12,590 nucleotides of DNA from Dictyocoela muelleri. Its lineage: Eukaryota > Microsporidia. Shown one piece after another: positions 8,023-12,590 of the stretch. The DNA lies in the NCBI GenBank assembly GCA_016256075.1, contig SDVU01000329.1, positions 2,433 through 15,022 on the forward strand, written 5' to 3'. The position numbers were made by a program, and so were the translations under genes. A model generated the notes under the pieces. That model did no database searches. It had not been told where the DNA came from and saw only the letters and a list, made by a program, of their open reading frames with translations. Position 1 is the first letter of the stretch. Each line of letters starts with the position of its first letter.

Positions 8023-9603
8023 AACACTGAAGCAACTTTATAAACTAAATAGTTTTTACAGATGTTTGTATCTACAAATTAATGATTGCGTTACTTTTAA
8101 TTTGAATAAGATTATTTAATTTTACATTCAAGAGTGTTAACCACATATTTATCTTAATTGGCGAATTAAAGTTAAAATGTTCCGATTATGACTCTACATA
8201 CAATTTATTTATAATCGTTTTTTATTATAATGAATTCTTCAAGTAATATTTTCCTCAAAACAAATATTTAATATTGCATTTTTTGGTTGACTTTTTCTCA
8301 CATTTTGTATACTTTTTATTTTACAAAAATTTACTTTCAGTATTTTTTTGAGAAAAATAAGAAAGATTTCATAGTCTATTACATTTCATCAGATTTTCTT
8401 TCTTACTTTTTTTTAACACATTTTCACAGATAATTTTCTATAAATAAAATTCTGATATGTCCTATTTTTATATTAAACGTGTTTTTATTTGTAATATCAC
8501 GAATAAAGTGTATTAAAGAATAATTAAAATAGCAAGTTATGCTTCTAATATAATTAGAAACTAAAAAAAGTTGTTATAAAACGCATATTTTTAATTACAT
8601 ACAGAGATGACACAACAATATTTTTGAGATAAAAATTCATATCTTTCTCTGATTAAGACATAGATTCTGAAATATATGTCTTTTATGGCATTATTATAAA
8701 TTTATAAACTGTTATAAACATTTTTTATAATATGAGAGAAATTTCATCTATAATTTCTTTATCCCAATTTTTTTAAAGGAAAAAAATAATTAAAATTATA
8801 TGGCCATCTGTTTTAGTTTTTTTTACTATAAAAAAACCTTTTTATATTATAAAATTATTTTTTTTGCACGACTTTTTATCTTATATAATATTGGTAATAA
8901 CATTTTTTAGTTGTTTTATGTAACACCCCGATTTTTTTTCAAACTTTTTTTGGGTTACATTTATACTTTTACTGTTTTGAAATACTTGGGGTTTTTTTAT
9001 AAAAAACCTCTCTTTAGATTGGGTGTTAAGAACTTATTACTATTATATAAAAATATTTCTTATAATATAATTACTTTTATATTTGTCTCTTTATATAATA
9101 AACATATAAAAAGAATATGAAGTATTATAGTTTTGAAAATACATTCTAAATTCGAGTAAGAAGTAAATTTATAATTAGAAAAACAATGTTGTGTAAACTT
9201 TATTACATTTGTTTCTGCTTATATGTAATTATTTACTTTTGATCAAATACATATATAAAAATATAACAATAGTAATGTAGAAATTACAAATCATGTAAAA
9301 CATTCACTCTAAAAAATGTCATATAAAACAATTGACCTAAAAAAGCAACAACAATTTATAACAATTATATATATGTTTTTAAAATTCCTCAAACTGACGA
9401 CCTGAATCTTTTTTAGTTTCAGAATATATTCTTTTAGATGCTCAAAATCTTCTATTCCACACTGCTTTTATCATTATTTTTTTTAATATTGCAAATTCTT
9501 AATTGTGTATTTGTGTTAGGTATTTACACACATTACAAGCTTAACATTAATACCTTAATATTTACAGTCTCATGTTGAAAACCTACATGATAGCATATTT
9601 TAA
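8023..9603. other. A+T desert, no supported gene
   Basis: Mostly A+T-rich sequence. A 69-codon open frame at 8911-9120 has no ATG (its first codon is TTG) and encodes mainly Phe, Leu, Ile, Tyr and Lys. It lies in T-rich sequence and is within what chance would give here, so I leave it out as a gene. The last 120 bases grade into the more balanced island at 9604. Confidence 0.6.
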
Positions 9604-9825
9604 AATAACTTGCAACGAAACAGAAATAATAACTTCGGATTATCAGAACGTTGTATAATAAGTAACAATACATCCGCCGAAGAATTTCAAAAACTTCGAA
9701 ATGTCCTACAAGAGTGCATATAAATAGAATCGGCAATACCGTTGAAAAATACCTGTTCAGTAGAATATCAGAAATTACTTTTTGCTGTGTGTACAAAAAT
9801 AGATTCAGAAATTTAACAAAGAATA
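9604..9825 (+). pseudogene. Unassigned broken coding-like frame
   Basis: A plus-strand frame of about 73 codons is nearly clear of breaks and has a protein-like mix of Glu, Gln, Arg, Ser, Ala and Cys. Characteristic runs are TSAEEFQKLRNVLQECI at about 9670-9720 and CSVEYQKLLFAVCTKIDSE at about 9754-9810. The opposite strand carries an unbroken 87-codon ATG frame (9796-9533), the longest in the window, which is hydrophobic and Tyr/Cys/Phe-rich; I read it as a shadow of the plus-strand remnant. No domain was recognised with confidence. The first run faintly recalls the segment before a retroelement reverse transcriptase, too weakly to name a family. It lies about 300 bases upstream of the ISXO2-like fragment on the same strand and could in principle be part of the same element. 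Confidence 0.35.
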
Positions 9826-10119
9826 CTATGACCTATATAAAAAATATTTTTTTTATTGGAAATATTCAGAAATATTTTCATTTATTAATTGTAAATAAAA
9901 CCAAAAAGAAGTCTTGAAATAAACAATACAATATCAAAGATGATTTTTTTTGAAGAAGATCAGAACTAATCAAGAAATTATATAAAATAAAAATCGCATA
10001 TCCGAAAAACATCTACATCGACAGACTTGGATCGTTATATTTATCTCAATTTTTTCATTCTGATCAGCAATATACATAAATATATCCATTGACATTTCTA
10101 ATAAGAATATATCGTCACA

Positions 10120-10400
10120 CGCAGAAACAATTATCGTGGATTTTTAATGCCAAAAGCAATTAAATTTTCTAGAACATCTTTTTTTGATTATCATGACCAT
10201 ATAGGAACTACGTAAAAAACTTTACTTGACTTTTTATATTTCTTTACATGATTTATAAAATATCATGCGAATAATCTCACACTGTATTGGAAGATGATTT
10301 ACATGATATAAAAAGCCCGTTTTCTATGTTTAGAACATTAATCAAACACATAGTCGAGAATATAACTTTGAAATTGATAAACCTTTACATACAATTTTTT
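10120..10400 (+). pseudogene. Probable ISXO2/IS1595 (Merlin-type) transposase fragment
   Basis: The order of motifs fits the middle of an ISXO2-type DDE transposase. From 10120 it reads RRNNYRGF, where the zinc-ribbon region would end. KFSRTSFFD follows at 10162-10188, matching the (R)T-x-FF turn after the ribbon, then a hydrophobic helix TLLDFLYFF at about 10219-10245. TLYWKMI at 10279-10299 matches the family's T-x-x-W segment, and FEID at 10367-10378 is in the place of the conserved EIDE holding the first catalytic Asp. Spacing from the FF turn to EID is about 64 residues, close to the family's usual 70-75. The last motif is in another frame and stops interrupt the rest. The zinc-ribbon cysteines and the later catalytic residues were not found. 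The call rests on pattern memory, not on an alignment. Confidence 0.45.
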
Positions 10401-10863
10401 TTCTGATGACAAAAAAAAACTCGTATTTTTCAAATAAAAACTTAAACAAAAAATCTATAGATAAAAATACGATAATCGTTCTTATGTATACTTTTATCCT
10501 ATTTATCTATCTAAATATAATTACGAGGACAAATCTTAGGAAAATTAAAAATCCATATTTTTTTACCACCGTATAAATTTTTTTTTAATTAAAAAAATCA
10601 AAAAGTTTAAAAATCTCTTATGTCTATTTTTTACTATAAAATTTAATTAAATTTTCATTTATTGAAAATTTTTTGTTAATAATACAACAAGCAAAACACA
10701 GTTTTATTTATTTATAATGATTTTGCATGTTTTTATAATATCTTAATATTGACAATGATAATCTACGGTTAAAAACATTATTTTTTGACAGTCATTGATT
10801 TTTAACCTATTAAATACAAAAAAATAGTTCATTGTTTATATTCAATTATTTACGAAAAAAATA

Positions 10864-10900
10864 CTCCGCGCAAACCGCGAGACCTATGCACACAGCAAAT
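10864..10900. other. Isolated G+C-rich islet
   Basis: About 37 bases near 55-60% G+C stand alone in A+T desert. CCGCG occurs twice (10866-10870 and 10875-10879) with CAAA between. No tRNA, known motif or extended frame explains it. Confidence 0.6.
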
Positions 10901-11495
10901 CTTATAATTTTCAACTTAATAATTTTTTGATTTTATTATATATGATTTTTAATATTTTTTAAATTTACAATTTTGTATTTTTTTTTAAATTATTGAATAT
11001 TCGGGTTCGTTCAATTAAAATAGATAAAAATTTTAAATCTATCATAGGTCTGTAAAACATAATCTTTAAAATTAATTAAATAGTGTATTAAATTTAAAAA
11101 TATTAATTTTTATTGTTAACATTAATTGTCGTTTTCTAAATATAAATATTTTTATATTATTATTAATATCGATTTTTTTATTATAAACATTAATAAAAAA
11201 AAAACAATAATGTAAAATAATTATATAGACCAATTTATATGATTTTTATTTAATAATATGAGATATAAAAATGTTAATGCAAAAAATTATTAAATAATGC
11301 TTAGTAAATATAGACTTATGTTTCTTTGTTAAGAGCATGCACAAAATAATTTTATAATATATTGATGAGTTGACTCACTAACACATAAAATATTTATAAA
11401 ATATAAATATTATGTAAGATCAATATATAATAAAAATTATATTTATAAAATCAAAAGATGAATAATTCTAAATATTAAAGGGTCTCACAATCTTA

Positions 11496-11521
11496 TATGT
11501 CTTGCTCTATTACAAGACATA
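11496..11521. repeat. Perfect 9-bp hairpin
   Basis: TATGTCTTG at 11496-11504 is the exact reverse complement of CAAGACATA at 11513-11521, with an 8-base loop between. The stem is more G+C-rich than its surroundings. There is no T-run directly after it to suggest a polymerase III or bacterial-type terminator. Its role is unknown; it may be the remains of a transposon end or chance. Confidence 0.8.
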
Positions 11522-11657
11522 ATATGCTCACTATATTTATTAAGAAATCATTATTATACAGAAGATATTTATAAATATTATGTATTTTATTAGAGAAATT
11601 TATGTTTAATTCACCCAATTTTAATAATATATATTCATATATGAAAATTTATTTAGC

Positions 11658-11774
11658 TTAACAATTTAAATTTTTTTTTATTGTTATAAGCTTTGTCATA
11701 TAAAATACCTTTGTTATGATGTTTATTGATTTATACTTTTTTAATATATCCAAATAATACCACTCTTCAGCCAT
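11658..11774 (-). CDS. Small unrecognised ORF, 38 codons
   Basis: On the minus strand an ATG at 11774-11772 opens a frame to a TAA at 11660-11658. It starts MAEEWYYLDILKKYKSIN and then becomes Lys/Ile-rich. The open frame extends upstream of the ATG through a more G+C-rich patch (GAGCTC and CTCCGGAG near 11780-11790). The first 20 residues look protein-like, the rest like A+T background. No family is recognised. It may be a scrap of a former gene or chance. Confidence 0.15.
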   Translation of the reverse strand: MAEEWYYLDILKKYKSINIITKVFYMTKLITIKKNLNC

Positions 11775-12590
11775 ATAGAGAGCTCCGGAGTATCGTAAAA
11801 ATAAATTTTATAACTAAATAAAGACAATAACGCCAATAATAAATTTATTATCCGATTTTATAAACCTTGCAAATATCGATTAAAAAAACGATTTTAGGTG
11901 TATATTGCGAATATAGAACATTTCAAATTGAAATATAAATAAAATATAAATGAAAAAAATTGAAAATTAAAGAGACGAATAAAAAAATATAATGATAAAG
12001 CTAAAGCTATAAGGAACTAAATTCAAGCAATCTGATTTAATATTGAAAATATAAGATGTTATATATATTATTCTTTTTCAAGCTCATTTGAGATAAAAAA
12101 AAACAATACATGGCATTAATAAATAGGCTAAAGATATATAGAAAAAATAGCATTTACTATAATACTATATATATGTATGTTTTAGTTTTACCAAAATATC
12201 AATTAATGATTTCATTACGAAAATTACTCATTTATAGATTTTAATTATACTTCGAAAATCACATTACCGCAAATACTCGGATATTTCTTAATTTTAAAAC
12301 GTGTAAAGCTTATAAAATAGTCGTAAACCATCACAGACATTTAGCTAAAAGACATTTTACCTAAACTTCTTCTATAAATATATACTTAGCATATTAAGCT
12401 GCCTAATTCTGTTATTATGCCAATATCGAATTCGATTATGAAAGAAAAATAATAAGATAAAAGACATAGGCTTAAAAAAATGATCGCAAAAGCCTTTTTA
12501 ATATAAATATGCGTTTAAATTATTATTTTAACAGACTTATACACATTTAGAAAGCTTTTTATCAGTTATTAAGAAATTTATAACATACAT
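11775..12590. other. A+T-rich right end, no supported gene
   Basis: Mostly A+T-rich sequence with slightly more mixed composition at about 12240-12440. A 12-bp perfect palindrome, ATCGAATTCGAT, lies at 12425-12436. No frame of useful length and no recognisable motif were found. Confidence 0.6.

Larger units (their letters stand above)
10401..11657. other. A+T desert with a G+C islet and a hairpin
   Basis: No supported gene. The sequence is A+T-rich with long homopolymer runs, and the islet at 10864-10900 and the hairpin at 11496-11521 are listed separately. The part at 10400-10540 may include degraded C-terminal sequence of the transposase fragment before it, but no motif was recognised. Confidence 0.6.

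Noticed and set aside
8911-9120. 69-codon hydrophobic open frame
   Set aside because: It has no ATG, begins at TTG, and lies in T-rich sequence that encodes Phe and Leu by default.
9533-9796. 87-codon minus-strand ORF, longest in the window
   Set aside because: It lies antisense to a plus-strand frame with a more protein-like composition and has no recognisable motif.
9714-9917. 67-codon plus-strand ORF
   Set aside because: It overlaps the better-looking broken frame in another phase and ends in Lys/Ile/Asn-rich background.
12425-12436. 12-bp palindrome ATCGAATTCGAT as an operator or attachment site
   Set aside because: It is a single site without a neighbouring gene or partner copy, and A+T-rich palindromes of this kind arise by chance.

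Overview
This window looks like a gene desert from a very A+T-rich eukaryotic genome, roughly four-fifths A+T by eye. It holds no long intact gene: the longest clean frames are under 90 codons, and a sequence this A+T-rich should produce a few of that length by chance. No rRNA, tRNA or CRISPR array was found. The recognisable coding matter is decayed DNA transposon. A FLYWCH-type Mutator-like (MULE) transposase is clear, and one or two fragments look like the IS1595/ISXO2 (Merlin-type) transposase group. This mix in a gene-poor, A+T-rich setting suggests a microsporidian with an expanded genome (Nosema/Vairimorpha or Edhazardia type). That is inference; other A+T-rich eukaryotes with the same transposons cannot be excluded.

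Layout, left to right. 1-192: a 9-bp tandem array runs into an open frame on the plus strand, possibly the 3' end of a gene that begins outside the window. 193-870: A+T-rich DNA with one coding-like patch at 375-500. 870-1025: a short frame resembling an ISXO2 zinc ribbon. 1798-3378: the MULE fossil, with almost the whole transposase traceable across several frames on the plus strand. 3600-4340: a decayed, coding-like stretch of unknown identity. 4340-9600: A+T desert with microsatellites, a weak second MULE-like scrap near 4980-5040 and a 44-codon ORF at 7888-8022. 9604-9825: a broken coding-like frame. 10120-10400: a probable ISXO2/Merlin transposase fragment. 10400-12590: A+T desert with a G+C-rich islet at 10864-10900, a perfect hairpin at 11496-11521 and a 38-codon ORF on the minus strand at 11658-11774.

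Nothing here forms a working operon or pathway. The window is best read as a place where transposons landed and then decayed under strong A+T-ward mutation, leaving islands of slightly higher G+C that mark former coding sequence. I saw no convincing new biological system. The most informative objects are the MULE fossil, the unassigned island at 3600-4340 and the tandem array at the left edge.
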